A stretch of DNA of 64,000 nt from Candidatus Symbiopectobacterium sp. 'North America' (GTDB lineage: Bacteria; Pseudomonadota; Gammaproteobacteria; Enterobacterales; Enterobacteriaceae), in NCBI RefSeq assembly GCF_015762685.1, contig NZ_PEHF01000095.1, positions 62,001-126,000 of the forward strand, given 5' to 3'. Shown here piece after piece: positions 31,238-41,444 of this stretch (its first letter is position 1; every line of letters starts with the position of its first letter). The position numbers were made by a program, and so were the translations under genes. Under the pieces are notes generated by a model that ran no database searches, was not told the origin of the DNA, and saw nothing but the letters and a program-made list of their open reading frames with translations.

Positions 31238-32551
31238 ATGCGAGTGGTGATGTTTAACAGGCTGGCACGCGTGTGTGCGCTGATGCTGTGGGTTATTGGC
31301 GGTGTCGTCATGCAGGCACTGGCGCAGGAACGTCACGACGATCCTTACGCGTTTTTGCAACAGTCGGTGTTGACGACGGTCAAGCAGCAACTGCGGCAGG
31401 GCACGGAGAAACCGCAAACGCGACTCGCTTACACCGAACTGGTCGCTCAGGCAGAAAAAGCACTTAACAAACCCAACTCGAGCGTGGCGGAAAAGGGGAT
31501 GACGCCACCCAGTGGCTCTAAACACGATTATATGAGCCTCAGCGTCTACTGGTGGCCCGATAGCAACAAATCTAATGGATTGCCTTGGGTGCGCCGTGAC
31601 GGCATTATAAACCCTGTCAGCAAGAGTGATGACATCGACGGCGTTCGTTTGGAAGATTTTACCGATCAGGTGTACACGCTGACGTTAGCCTGGTACTTCT
31701 CCGATAACGCTGCCTATGCCGATAAGGCGATTTCGCTGATTCGAACCTGGTTTATCGACCCTGAAACCCGCATGAATCCCAACCTTGATTTTGCTCAGGG
31801 CGTGCCAGGCATTGCGCCAGGACGCGGAGCAGGCGTGCTCGACGGACGTTACTTCTCCACCCGCATTGTGGATGCACTGATTATGCTGCGCGACTACCAG
31901 GGATGGAAAAAAGAGGATGACTCGCAGATGCGTGAGTGGATGACGTCCTATCTGGGGTGGTTGCAGACCAGCAAGCTGGCGAAGCGGGAATCGGAAGCGA
32001 AGAACAATCACGGTAGCTGGTACGCCGCGCAGGTGGCCGGTATTGCCTGGTATCTCGATAAGAAAGACGTGGTCTCTGCGATGGCCGCGCTACAACGTAC
32101 CAAGCTGAATCACCAGATTCAGGATGACGGCGCGCAGCCGGAAGAGCTTTCTCGCACCCGTTCCTTTCACTACAGCTATTTCAACCTGCAAGCCATTACC
32201 AAAATGGCGATATTGGCAGACAAGGTAGGCGAAGATCTGTGGCGTTATCGCACGCCGCAGGGCAGCGGTATCGCTAACGCCTTTAATTTCCTGGCCCCTT
32301 ATCTGGACAAAGATAACCGCTGGCCTTACAAATCGTTCGATCAGAAAAGCGCACGGTTAATTCCCCTGATGCTGCGGGTGGATGAGGCCAAGGGCAATAC
32401 GCGTTACCGTAACCGCATTGAAAAAGCAGGGTTTTCCACCTTCCTGTCCAGTATGACTCGTGACAAGCAGGATGTCGGCGGCGAAATTGGTCAAGAGACG
32501 CGCCGCGACGTTTGGCTGCTCTCCTCGCTGGCCAGTGCGCCTGGCGCGTAA
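31238..32551 (+). CDS. Alginate lyase family protein (secreted)
   Basis: A 437-residue protein with an N-terminal signal peptide (LMLWVIGGVVMQALAQE). An alginate-lyase-type alpha/alpha-barrel domain follows, with the recognisable SKHDYMSLSVYWWP, DGRYFSTRIVDAL, NNHGSWYAAQVAG and RTRSFHYSYFNLQA segments; these carry the Asn-His and Arg/His-Tyr residues typical of the active site. ATG 31238 has AAGGGGAAG just upstream. It is expected to cleave uronate polysaccharide by beta-elimination in the periplasm or outside; the exact substrate is not certain. It is absent from the E. coli locus and intact in a decayed region, so it may be under selection. Confidence 0.82.
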   Translation: MRVVMFNRLARVCALMLWVIGGVVMQALAQERHDDPYAFLQQSVLTTVKQQLRQGTEKPQTRLAYTELVAQAEKALNKPNSSVAEKGMTPPSGSKHDYMSLSVYWWPDSNKSNGLPWVRRDGIINPVSKSDDIDGVRLEDFTDQVYTLTLAWYFSDNAAYADKAISLIRTWFIDPETRMNPNLDFAQGVPGIAPGRGAGVLDGRYFSTRIVDALIMLRDYQGWKKEDDSQMREWMTSYLGWLQTSKLAKRESEAKNNHGSWYAAQVAGIAWYLDKKDVVSAMAALQRTKLNHQIQDDGAQPEELSRTRSFHYSYFNLQAITKMAILADKVGEDLWRYRTPQGSGIANAFNFLAPYLDKDNRWPYKSFDQKSARLIPLMLRVDEAKGNTRYRNRIEKAGFSTFLSSMTRDKQDVGGEIGQETRRDVWLLSSLASAPGA

Positions 32552-32574
32552 TTCGGATACTGGAAAATGAAAAA

Positions 32575-32596
32575 GGGTGCCGAGGCACCCTTTTTC
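32575..32596. terminator. Bidirectional Rho-independent terminator
   Basis: A GGGTGC/GCACCC stem with a CGAG loop is flanked by AAAA on the left and TTTTTC on the right. It serves the convergent alginate lyase and dolP genes. Confidence 0.88.
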
Positions 32597-32612
32597 TTGC
32601 TACGACGTGCGA

Positions 32613-33185
32613 TTATTCCAGGAAGGTGAACGCCGTCGTCACGTGTTTCACGCCACTCACTTTGCTGGCAATTTCAGCAGCGGAACGGCCTTCGCGCTGG
32701 GTGACCAGACCCAGCAGGAAGACTTCACCGTTCTCGGTCGTCACTTTCACGTTGGATGATTTTACCGTATCTGTGGCAAGCAACTGGGAACGCACTTTGG
32801 TGGTGATCCAGGTATCCATGGAAGCGGTGCCCATAGATACCGGGGTGCCTTTACGAATCTCGTTATAGACTTCCGTCGCACCATCTACACCCATGGCTAT
32901 CTGTTTCGCCCGGCTGGCCAGGTCGGTGGTGGGAGCCTGACCGGTCAGTAACACCTTACCCTGATAGGCTGTCGCTACGATGCGTGCGTCTTTGGATAAC
33001 TGCTGATCTTTGCTGATGGCGTTAGAGACACGGACTTCCAATGTACCATCATCCACCTGCGTGCCTACCGTGCGTGGGTCGGTCGCAGTCTTGGTGGCAA
33101 CAGCACCGCCAACGGCAGCGACGCCAATACAACCTTGCAGCAACAGGGCGACAGACAGCACGGCAAATGCAGAACATATCCTCAT
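32613..33185 (-). CDS. dolP: Outer-membrane BON-domain lipoprotein DolP
   Basis: A 190-residue lipoprotein. The lipobox LLLQGC places the lipidated cysteine at residue 19. Two BON domains follow (about 48-115 and 125-190), with DGTLEVRVSNAISKD and DTWITTKVRSQLLATD. It supports outer-membrane integrity and BAM function. Directly downstream of diaA on the same strand, as in E. coli. Confidence 0.95.
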   Translation of the reverse strand: MRICSAFAVLSVALLLQGCIGVAAVGGAVATKTATDPRTVGTQVDDGTLEVRVSNAISKDQQLSKDARIVATAYQGKVLLTGQAPTTDLASRAKQIAMGVDGATEVYNEIRKGTPVSMGTASMDTWITTKVRSQLLATDTVKSSNVKVTTENGEVFLLGLVTQREGRSAAEIASKVSGVKHVTTAFTFLE

Positions 33186-33196
33186 GGGGGTGCTCC

Positions 33197-33787
33197 TTAA
33201 TCGTTCTGGTGTGGGAAAAGGGAATTATCAATCAAATCGCACAGGCAATTAACGGTCAGCATGTGCATCTCCTGCACACGCGCACTGCGGTGTGAAGGTA
33301 TACGTATTTCAACATCCTGCGGGCCAAGCAAACCGGCCAGCTCCCCGCCGTCGTAACCGGTCAGCGCGACAATCGTCATATCACGCGTCACAGCGGCTTC
33401 CACGGCTTTCACTATATCTCGGCTGTTGCCTCGGGTGGAGATCGCCAGCAAGATATCGCCCGCTTGCCCCAATGCACGCACCTGTTTTGCGTACACTTCT
33501 TCATGCAGACGATCGTTTGCTATCGCGGTTAAGACCACATTATCCGCATTTAGTGCAATCGCCGGTAAACTGGGGCGCTCCGCTTCGAATCGGTTGATCA
33601 TGCTAGCGGCAAAATGCTGTGCGTTAGCGGCGGAAGTCCCATTGCCACAGCACAGGATTTTGTTACCGTTGAGTAATGAGTGCACCAGCGCAGTGGCTGC
33701 TCTGGCGATCGCATCGGGTAGGGCTTCCGCTGCGGCGATTTGTGTTTGAATACTTTCGGTGAAACAAACTTTTATTCTATCCAGCAC
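33197..33787 (-). CDS. diaA: DnaA initiator-associating protein DiaA
   Basis: A 196-residue SIS-domain protein ([36 protein letters not shown]). It forms a homotetramer that promotes DnaA-ATP assembly at oriC. E. coli DiaA is 196 residues. Part of the yraN-diaA-dolP run. Confidence 0.95.
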   Translation of the reverse strand: MLDRIKVCFTESIQTQIAAAEALPDAIARAATALVHSLLNGNKILCCGNGTSAANAQHFAASMINRFEAERPSLPAIALNADNVVLTAIANDRLHEEVYAKQVRALGQAGDILLAISTRGNSRDIVKAVEAAVTRDMTIVALTGYDGGELAGLLGPQDVEIRIPSHRSARVQEMHMLTVNCLCDLIDNSLFPHQND

Positions 33788-33867
33788 GGTACATTAACCT
33801 ATTTTGCAAGCGATCCATTGAGCAATGCGATCTTTTCTCTGACAACGACACCGTCCAGATGCGGTGT

Positions 33868-34284
33868 TTACGCGCCAAAGGCGTTTGGCAACCAATCATA
33901 GTGTTCGCCGGTAATCGCCAGTATATCGAATCGGCAGCTTGTCGTGTCAAAACTCTGCTGTCGCTGCGCCAGCCACAGCGCAGCAGCATGCAATAACCGC
34001 TGTTGCTTGCGGGGCGTCACACTCTCTGCTGCCGAACCAAATTGCGCATTTTTGCGGTAACGTACCTCGACAAAGACCCAGGTGTGTCCATCCCGCATAA
34101 TCAAATCCAGCTCACCGCCGCGACAATTCACGTTGGCGGCAACGAACGTCAGCCCGGCGTGGTGTTCCAGATAGCGCCGGGCGTGCTGCTCATAGTGTGT
34201 GCCTGTCGCTCGCCGATTCAGGGAACGGGCACCAACTGGCCTTGGCGATATTGCAGCCAGGTTAATTGGCGATTGATAACGCAA
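33868..34284 (-). CDS. yraN: UPF0102 endonuclease-like protein YraN
   Basis: A 138-residue protein of the restriction-endonuclease-like UPF0102 family, with the conserved [24 protein letters not shown] block (E-x-D...E-V-K-like core). Function is not established. The start overlaps the 3' end of lpoA by 67 nt, similar to the E. coli arrangement. A downstream start would shorten the poorly conserved N-terminus, so the exact start is uncertain. Confidence 0.88.
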   Translation of the reverse strand: MRYQSPINLAAISPRPVGARSLNRRATGTHYEQHARRYLEHHAGLTFVAANVNCRGGELDLIMRDGHTWVFVEVRYRKNAQFGSAAESVTPRKQQRLLHAAALWLAQRQQSFDTTSCRFDILAITGEHYDWLPNAFGA

Positions 34285-36176
34285 TCTGCGCTGGCCGTTA
34301 ACGTGCCCGTTGCGCCAGTAATTTGCTGGCTGGACGACTGAAGTAAATCGGTAAAGTGATTCGCCAACGCCCAGGCATCCATCCCCATGGCATAGAGGCG
34401 CACCAGTGAGTAGTCATTCTTGAACTGGCTAACCACTTGTTGCATCAGCGCTGGGTTGCTGCCTGCCAGCAAGGGGATCTCACTGAACTGAAGGCCTTCC
34501 ATTTCAAGACGGAAATCTGGCCCCAACCCTGCCTGGAAACTACGCGAACTGGCGTATAACGCCGGGCGTGATTGCGAGGTGGTGCGCATATCGATCATCG
34601 GTTTAATCAACGCCAATTCATCCGGCGTCGCCAGAATGTAAACCGCGTCGACATTGCCGCTGACGGTGGGTTCAATCTGTGCCGGGATGGTTAACCCACC
34701 GATGGTTGTGCCCGGCTGTGCCGCTGAGGACATTACATTGACTGGCTGACCGTTCAGGCTCAACCCAGCACCGCTGTTGATAGCCTGTTTCAGCTCTGCG
34801 GTATTACCAAAGCGTTGTTGCAGCAGCGTATTACCGCCCTGACTTTGCCAAGCTTGGGCAAAGGCATTAATCACGCGATCGCCCAACGCGCCGCGTGGCA
34901 CCAGCAGCAGCGGCTGTTGTTTGCCTTGGCGGTGAATAAATTGCGCCGCGTCGCTCGCTTCATCTTCCGGTGACAGGGCGAAAAAGCACATGTTGGGGGT
35001 GTTTTGCACATGCTCGGGCTGATTGAGCGCCAGAATGTTCACCGTAGTTTGCTGACTGGTGAGTTGCTCAACGTTGTTTTTCAACAATGGCCCAACAATA
35101 AGTGATGCGCCATCCTTCTGCGCTTGTGCGACCAGATTAGCTACGGGCTGCGACGTGGTGTCGTAGACTTTCACTGACACGCCGCTGGCGGCTTCAGAAG
35201 TCGGTGACACGCTAGCTGGCGTGGCGTACGGGGCACTGATTGACGTTACCGTCCCGTTGTCTGTTGCTGCGGAGGCCGTATCGGCAGGCGCGCTGTACGC
35301 CATGCTGGACTGACCGCTTTTCGCGGCATTAAAGCCCAGTTGGATGGCATTGGCGAACACCTGTGCCTGACCGTTGAGCGGCAGCAGCAGGGCGATGCCA
35401 CTGCCGATACTACCACCAGCCACCGGCAAGGCGGTCTGGACTGATGCCAGAGGCGTTGGCAGCGTTTGTGCCGTTGGGTGGCGCGGATAGCGCGTTTGCC
35501 AGTCGCTCAGCGCGGCTTTCAACTGGTCGCTCGACTCGCGGTTGTTCTGGTAGGTGGTGAGCAAATCCATCCATCCGGCCAGCACATTCTCATTGGCGTT
35601 GATCAGCACGCTACTGGCTGCTTGCGCAGACATCTGTGTCAGGGCAACCCAGTCGATATTTTTTTGATGCTCATCGCCTTTGAGCTGCGGTTCTTGGGCG
35701 ATATAGGCACGCAGCAAGTCAGCAGAGGGCTGGCCTTGATGTGCGTTGATCTGCGCCTGATAGTAACGCGCTTGTTGATCGGCGGAGAGTGCGCTGACGT
35801 CCAGCCCTTGCAGTGCGGCGGTTGTGCCGTTGCTGTCATTGTTGGAGGCGGCAATTTCCGCTTTTAGCAGTTGCTGCTCACGCTGTTGCGGTTGTGCCAA
35901 CTGCGCAGGCAATGCGTTGAACTGTTCGGTTGCCTGAGGGAGCTTTCCTTCCTGAACCAAGGCACGAATCGCAAGTAATTGCCAGCCAGCCTTGTTATTA
36001 TCTCGGCTCTGCTCCATTTGTTGCAGGTAGTAGTAAGAGGAAGCTCCGGCCTGACCTTGAACATCAGGTGAAGGCGGCTGTGGCGCCTGGCCTGGACATC
36101 CCGCAAGAAGCAGCGCCGCGAATAACACAGACGCGATACGCCCTGTTTGCGAACGGACGAAATGATTGGGAAGCAT
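34218..36176 (-). CDS. lpoA: Penicillin-binding protein activator LpoA
   Basis: A 652-residue outer-membrane lipoprotein that activates PBP1A. The start [18 protein letters not shown] and lipobox LLLAGC (Cys27) fix the ATG at 36176; the frame stays open 39 codons upstream into the rsmI side and is discounted. The TPR-like N-domain spans about 30-250. A low-complexity Ser/Ala/Thr linker near 290-340 precedes the periplasmic-binding-protein-like C-domain. E. coli LpoA is 678. Divergent from rsmI. Confidence 0.95.
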   Translation of the reverse strand: MLPNHFVRSQTGRIASVLFAALLLAGCPGQAPQPPSPDVQGQAGASSYYYLQQMEQSRDNNKAGWQLLAIRALVQEGKLPQATEQFNALPAQLAQPQQREQQLLKAEIAASNNDSNGTTAALQGLDVSALSADQQARYYQAQINAHQGQPSADLLRAYIAQEPQLKGDEHQKNIDWVALTQMSAQAASSVLINANENVLAGWMDLLTTYQNNRESSDQLKAALSDWQTRYPRHPTAQTLPTPLASVQTALPVAGGSIGSGIALLLPLNGQAQVFANAIQLGFNAAKSGQSSMAYSAPADTASAATDNGTVTSISAPYATPASVSPTSEAASGVSVKVYDTTSQPVANLVAQAQKDGASLIVGPLLKNNVEQLTSQQTTVNILALNQPEHVQNTPNMCFFALSPEDEASDAAQFIHRQGKQQPLLLVPRGALGDRVINAFAQAWQSQGGNTLLQQRFGNTAELKQAINSGAGLSLNGQPVNVMSSAAQPGTTIGGLTIPAQIEPTVSGNVDAVYILATPDELALIKPMIDMRTTSQSRPALYASSRSFQAGLGPDFRLEMEGLQFSEIPLLAGSNPALMQQVVSQFKNDYSLVRLYAMGMDAWALANHFTDLLQSSSQQITGATGTLTASADCVINRQLTWLQYRQGQLVPVP

Positions 36177-36238
36177 ACTGTATCCAGTGGTTTTTTTATA
36201 AAGATGCTCAATATTAAATCGGCAACCCGGATGAAACA

Positions 36239-37132
36239 ATGAATCATGAACAACAAGCAGACATTTCTGCATCCACGCTTTACATTGTGCCAACGCCCAT
36301 TGGCAATCTGGGCGACATCACAGAACGTGCACTGAGCGTACTGCGCGGGGTGGATGTGGTTGTCGCGGAGGATACGCGCCATACCGGCCTGTTATTGCAA
36401 CATTTTGCCATCAGTGCGCGCTTATTTGCACTGCACGATCACAACGAACAGCAAAAGGCCGACCATCTGCTGACCAAGCTTCAGCAAGGACAATCCATTG
36501 CGCTGGTGTCAGATGCAGGGACGCCGTTGATTAACGATCCCGGTTACCATCTGGTGCGCCGCTGTCGTGAAGCGGGCGTGCGCGTGGTGCCATTACCGGG
36601 GCCGTGCGCGGCGATCACGGCTCTGTCGGCGGCAGGCATTGCTTCGGATCGTTTTTGTTACGAAGGGTTTCTGCCCGCCAAAACCAAAGCGCGTCAGGAC
36701 CGCTTACTGCAACTGTCTGAAGAGACTCGCACGCTGATTTTCTACGAATCCACCCACCGCTTGATTGACAGCCTGGCCGATATAGCAACGGTGCAGGGGG
36801 AATCACGTTATGTGGTGCTGGCGCGCGAGCTGACCAAAACCTGGGAGTCGATTCAGGGGGCCCCGGTGGGTGAACTGCTGGCCTGGGTGCAAGAAGACGA
36901 AAATCGCCGCAAGGGTGAGATGGTGCTGATCGTAGAAGGTTTCCAACCGGATGATAGCGAGCTTTCAGCGGAAGCGCTGCGTACCCTGGCGCTGCTGCGC
37001 GCTGAATTGCCGTTGAAAAAGGCGGCGTCTCTGGCGGCGGAAATCCACGGCGTGAAAAAGAACGCGCTGTATCGCTATGCGTTGGCGCAAAATGAGGCGG
37101 ATGACGACGCAGAGGATGACAATCGAGACTAA
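36239..37132 (+). CDS. rsmI: 16S rRNA (cytidine-1402-2'-O)-methyltransferase RsmI
   Basis: A 297-residue SAM-dependent enzyme with the N-terminal [18 protein letters not shown], the [12 protein letters not shown] and [14 protein letters not shown] motifs of the tetrapyrrole-methylase-like family, and a [14 protein letters not shown] segment. It 2'-O-methylates C1402 in the ribosomal P site. An acidic C-terminal tail ([11 protein letters not shown]) extends it past E. coli (286). Upstream of rnpB, as in E. coli. Confidence 0.96.
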   Translation: MNHEQQADISASTLYIVPTPIGNLGDITERALSVLRGVDVVVAEDTRHTGLLLQHFAISARLFALHDHNEQQKADHLLTKLQQGQSIALVSDAGTPLINDPGYHLVRRCREAGVRVVPLPGPCAAITALSAAGIASDRFCYEGFLPAKTKARQDRLLQLSEETRTLIFYESTHRLIDSLADIATVQGESRYVVLARELTKTWESIQGAPVGELLAWVQEDENRRKGEMVLIVEGFQPDDSELSAEALRTLALLRAELPLKKAASLAAEIHGVKKNALYRYALAQNEADDDAEDDNRD

Positions 37133-37151
37133 TTCGCTTATCATTCGCGCC

Positions 37152-37530
<379 letters not shown>

Positions 37531-37539
37531 CTTAAAAAA

Positions 37540-37560
37540 CCCCGCTTCGGCGGGGTTTTT
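37540..37560 (+). terminator. Rho-independent terminator of rnpB
   Basis: A CCCCG/CGGGG stem with a CTTCGG loop, A-run before and TTTTT after. Confidence 0.92.
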
Positions 37561-37712
37561 ACATTTTAACCACTCTCCTCGTTACAGCAACCTGGCATAC
37601 CTGGCCGGAGCTTTTCTTGGTATTTGCTGTGCAAAATGCACGCTAAGATTAACTCGTTTAACGACGGCAGGCCGCTATCGACTAATAATCCCTATTTGTG
37701 AATGGAGGTACA

Positions 37713-38084
37713 ATGAGCGTAAACCTAGGCAGCATTACTCCAGGAATTCTAAAAAGGCTTGCTACCCAGGTTCCTTCAAGCGGAAATTCGGTAGAGTAGA
37801 AGATTCAAAAATTGCACAAACAGATCGTTAAACTGGTTAAAGCGCTGAAAGAGTTAACCGGGAAAGCGGCTGGGGCAGAATCATATGAAGAACGCAATGC
37901 GTTGAGAAAACAAATAAAAGTCATTCAATAGCAAATTCAGGCTCTTTACGCAGAAATTTCTCGACTACAAAGGCAAGACGCTGAGAAGAACAGCGTGGTC
38001 TCTGCTGCGACAACAACGCGTAAGGCTGATTTATCGCAAGATAGGACGAGCAAACGCGGTCACCAGATTAATATTTACGCTTAG
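37713..38084 (+). pseudogene. FlxA-like coiled-coil protein gene with two in-frame amber codons
   Basis: A 123-codon frame starts MSVNLGSITPGILKRLATQV with GGAGG upstream. TAG falls at 37797-37799 (SVE-stop-KIQKLHKQI) and 37929-37931 (KVIQ-stop-QIQALYAEI), then the frame runs on to QINIYA and a TAG at 38082-38084. Both interruptions sit in a glutamine-rich coiled coil where CAG would be natural. Composition and the KIQKLxKQIxKL heptads resemble the FlxA-like family, linked to the flagellar regulon in E. coli. No convincing sigma-28 promoter seen. No other lesion, so suppression would give a full-length protein. Confidence 0.72.
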
Positions 38085-38341
38085 GTTTTGCTCTTTCAGC
38101 ACTCAGCAGATTGTGGGACTTAAGTAAAAAATCCCCGCTGAATAATGATACTTGGCCTTTGTATATCTCGTTTCTTAACGAGATAAAAATTAATCTTGAA
38201 TCAGGTCCTGCTGTCCATTAACATTTGCTGCGACAAAATTCTCGTCTCACCGGAGCACACACGAAAAACAAACAAACACGACTGATGAATTCGGATCCTT
38301 GCGAATGCGTTATCGAGGATGACTATTGATTTAATTCAGGA
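38085..38341. other. Intergenic stretch with one perfect inverted repeat
   Basis: About 257 bp without a gene. It holds TATCTCGTT/AACGAGATA arms around TCTT (38164-38185), followed by AAAAATT rather than T, so a terminator is not supported on the plus strand. Confidence 0.4.
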
Positions 38342-38347
38342 GTGCTT

Positions 38348-39966
38348 ATGGCTCATTGTGCGCAATCCCCTGCTTTTCTTTTGCATCAGGTCACCTGCCA
38401 ATTCGCGACTGGCTTGACACTTTTCGGTCCGCTTAATCTATTGCTTGAACCATCATTGTGCGGCCTTGTCGGGCGTAACGGCTGCGGAAAAACGTCGCTG
38501 CTGCGTCTGCTGGCAGGGCAAGAGGTTCCCGCTTTCGGTCATATTGAACGCGCGGGCTCTCTGGTTTATGTTGCTCAGCAGCATAGGATTTTATCAACTA
38601 CAACGCTGGCTGATCTGCTGGGTTACCAGAATATTTTTGCCGCGCGCCAGCGCGTCGAGTCAGGCGACTATCAGTTGGAAGATCTCGAACTTCTAGAGGG
38701 GGCCTGGGATTTACAAGAGCGTTTGGCGGCGTCGTTTGCCGAAGCCCGCTTGCCGGCATTTGTTCCTGATAAACGTGCTGCTGAGTTGAGCGGCGGTGAA
38801 CGCGTTCGGGCACTGTTGTGCGCGGCATTTATGGCTGATGCTGACTATTTACTGCTTGATGAACCGACGAACCACCTCGATCGACAGGCGAGAACGTGGT
38901 TTTACGATAAGCTTGCCCAGCGACGCGGCGGCGCATTGGTGGCAACTCACGATCGTGAACTACTAGCGATGATGCCGCGCATTTTGGAACTGACCCCGAC
39001 GGGTCTGCGCAACTATGGCGGCAATTATGATGACTATCAGCGGCAGCGCCAAGCTGAGCAGCAGGCTGCTCAGGCAGCATTGGAACATGCCACTACCGAG
39101 CGTCGGCGCACCCGAATGCGTTTGCAAAAATAGCATGATGCCAGTCAGCAGCGCTCGGCACAGACCCTACGCACGGTAATTCACTGAATATCGCCTCATT
39201 TGAGCGGGTGCAATACAAAGCGGCGGCAAAAGCGCGTTTAGGCACGCTGCGTAAACAGCACCGTGAGCAAAATGATGTGCTTAATGCTGCTGTCTGTGAG
39301 ATGCGGGGAAGGGTCGAGGAAGATAGCCCGATATTATTTACGCTGCCAGGAAGCCATGTCGCCCCCAATAAACCGGTGTTGGTGCTGGATGATCTCGTAT
39401 TGCCCCACATCGTGAATGCGCCTTTCAACTGGAGGATAGATGGCCCGATGCGGGTAGCGATGCGTGGGCCGAATGGCTGCGGCAAATCGACCATGCTCAA
39501 GGTGATGATGGGAGACGAAACGCCGGTATTGGGTGACTGTCGTGTTTCAGTCACCACGGCTTATCTTGACCAGCATTTGTCGAGTTTGGATCTCTCGTTG
39601 TCGGTAATGGCACACCTTAATGCCGACGATACGCCGCTGGAGGAGGGGGTCTTGCGTACCCGGTTGGCGCAACTGCAACTGGATGCGAATAAAGTGGGTC
39701 TACCTTTGGCATCATTAAGCGGCGGTGAGCGTTTGAAGGCGGCTTTGGCTTGTGTGCTGTGGCGCCGCGATGCTGCACAATTGCTGTTGCTGGATGAACC
39801 CACCAACCATCTCGATCTTACGTCAACGCAGGCGATTGAGGCTGCGTTATCCACGTTTCCGGGGGCAATGATTGTGGTATCGCACGATGAAGCCTTTCTT
39901 TCTGGTTTGAGGCTTACGCACAGCCTCGAATGGCGGGAAACGGGATGGCAGTGTGAACATGAGTAG
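38348..39966 (+). pseudogene. Broken ABC-F family ATPase gene
   Basis: It encodes two ABC cassettes of a soluble ABC-F protein. First: Walker A GRNGCGKTS near residue 42, signature LSGGERVRALLCAAF, Walker B YLLLDEPTNHLD. Second: GPNGCGKST, LSGGERLKAALACVLW, LLLLDEPTNHLD. The linker is cut by TAG at 39131-39133 (RMRLQK-stop-HDAS) and a one-base frameshift near 39178 before NSLNIASFERVQYKAAAKARL. ATG 38348 has AGGAG upstream. ABC-F proteins act on ribosomes (translation or resistance factors), but I cannot assign this one to a named member. Both cassettes look otherwise undamaged. Confidence 0.88.
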
Positions 39967-39968
39967 CT

Positions 39969-40538
39969 AAGGCGCTGTTTGATACTCAGTATCCGGCACC
40001 GGGATCGCCTGAATTGGCGGAGCGCATTCAACAGGCGCTGGCACCGCTGCCGGTGATTGCTGACCACGAGCAATGGGGGTTTGACCACGGTTTTTGGGGC
40101 GTGTTGATCAAAATGTACCCGGATGCGGATATTCCTGTGGTGCAACTGAGCGTGGACGGTACGCAATCGGCAGAGTATAATTACCAGTTGTGGACCAAAC
40201 TGGTAGCGCTGCGTGATGAAGGCTATATGATTGTCGCCAGCGGCAACGTGGTGTATAACCTGCGCATGGTGAAATGGGATGGCGATGCCACGCCTTATGA
40301 CTGGGCGGTTTCCTTCAATCAGTTTGTCAAAGACAATCTGAACTATCAGGGCGATAACCACCCGTTGGTGGACTTTATGCAACATAAGGGGGCGGCGTTG
40401 TCGAACCCGACGTCTGGCCACTTTTTACCGCTGCTCTATGTGCTGGGCAGTTGGGATGGCAAAGAACCCATCACGGTACCCGTCGATGGTATTGTGATGG
40501 GTGCCTTGAGTATGCTGTCGGTACAAGTGGGCGGTTAA
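39969..40538 (+). pseudogene. ygiD: 5'-truncated ygiD (extradiol dioxygenase-like)
   Basis: Homology to YgiD / 4,5-DOPA dioxygenase begins abruptly at KALFDTQYPAPGSPELAERI, directly after the ABC-F stop, and continues to the normal C-terminus (EPITVPVDGIVMGALSMLSVQ). About 80 N-terminal residues are missing, including the start codon and the N-terminal histidine zinc ligands (GHGSPM region). Only the C-terminal part around SGNVVYNLRMVKW remains. A deletion fused the ABC-F 3' end to mid-ygiD. In E. coli ygiD lies close to ygiC and tolC. Confidence 0.88.
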
Positions 40539-40549
40539 GTTTGAATATC

Positions 40550-40572
40550 AAGCCCGTGCATAGCACGGGCTT
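40550..40572. terminator. Hairpin terminator between ygiD remnant and the Sel1 gene
   Basis: A perfect 10-base stem AAGCCCGTGC/GCACGGGCTT with an ATA loop. T-runs on either side are short. Confidence 0.6.
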
Positions 40573-40611
40573 GTCTTATCCGTGGTGGCATCAGCCTGTT
40601 TTTAAGCGAGT

Positions 40612-41121
40612 CTAAAATACCTGCGCTGTTTTTTTGTGGCTCTCGGACGCTTTGGCATTATTCAGCAGGCGGTTTGCCCAAAATGCTGATGCTTTAGCAT
40701 CTTTCTTCAACGCTTTGCCATCGGCGAGCAGGCTTGCCAGCGCCATTTGCGCGATGGGTAAATTAGCATCGGCCGCTTTGGCCAGGTACGCCTGCCCCTG
40801 CTGAGGATCGTGTGGAATTCTTTTCGAGGTAAAGTAGGTTTTGCCTACCGCAAACTGCGAGGGCAGATGCCCACCGTCCGCTGCGCGTTTCAGCCACACA
40901 AACCCTTCTTTCCAGGGGCTATCTGAACCGCTGGTGGTCAGGTTGTAAGCCAGGCGGTTCTGCGCTTCCAGATCACCCTGCTCTGCGCGTTTTACCAGGT
41001 CGGTATCTTCATCGTAGATGGCCTTTACATCGGGAGGCAGAGAAGCGGTGCTGGCGGCATGGGCGGTAAACAAAGTGCTGACGGCGCAAAGCAGCAGCGC
41101 AGACAGAAATCGCTTTTTCAT
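40612..41121 (-). CDS. Secreted Sel1-repeat (SLR) protein
   Basis: A 169-residue protein with a signal peptide (LSALLLCAVSTLFTAHAAS). About three Sel1-like repeats follow, visible as AEQGDLEAQNRLAYNL, AADGGHLPSQFAVGKTYF and AADANLPIAQMALASLLADG. SLR proteins are periplasmic scaffolds for protein-protein contacts; no specific partner is implied here. Ends in TAG. Not part of the E. coli ygiD-ygiC interval as I know it. Confidence 0.82.
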   Translation of the reverse strand: MKKRFLSALLLCAVSTLFTAHAASTASLPPDVKAIYDEDTDLVKRAEQGDLEAQNRLAYNLTTSGSDSPWKEGFVWLKRAADGGHLPSQFAVGKTYFTSKRIPHDPQQGQAYLAKAADANLPIAQMALASLLADGKALKKDAKASAFWANRLLNNAKASESHKKTAQVF

Positions 41122-41308
41122 AAAAGTCCTTTTTCCATGAAGTAAATAACGCTATTGAATATCGGCGAAGAGAGCGTGTTCTTTAATTTTCTCAGAAATT
41201 AATTCAATTAAATCATGATATTAGCATTGTGCCACTAAATAATTATCGTTTCCGGTGATTGAAGCTGCTGACAAACTTATCTAAAACCGCCACTTTCCGC
41301 CCACTTCC

Positions 41309-41409
41309 GTCATTCCCGCTTATCTTCGTCATTCCCGCACAGGCGGGAATCTCTGGCAAGTGAAACGCGTTTCTTCTCACAGAGATCCCCGGCTTTCGCC
41401 GAGGATGAC
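41309..41409. repeat. Palindromic ~100-bp intergenic repeat, copy B
   Basis: On the plus strand it begins GTCATTCCCGC, repeats GTCATTCCCGC after 9 bp, has an inner CATTCCCGC/GCGGGAAT pair, then the shared CTCACAGAGATCCCCGG block, and ends GGATGAC. It aligns end to end with copy A (19474-19573, opposite orientation), with most differences in the spacer and mid-section. It occupies the otherwise empty 323-bp gap upstream of the Sel1 gene and downstream of ygiC. Confidence 0.85.
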
Positions 41410-41444
41410 GAAGGGAATAAAGCGGCTTTTCCTGGCAGTAAGAA

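Noticed and set aside
34218-36293. Longer LpoA start upstream of 36176
   Set aside because: The extra 39 residues precede a normal lipoprotein signal peptide (lipobox Cys27 counted from 36176) and run into the divergent rsmI gene.
37644-37678. Sigma-28 promoter for the flxA-like gene
   Set aside because: GCCGCTAT at 37671 resembles the -10, but no acceptable -35 lies at the right spacing.
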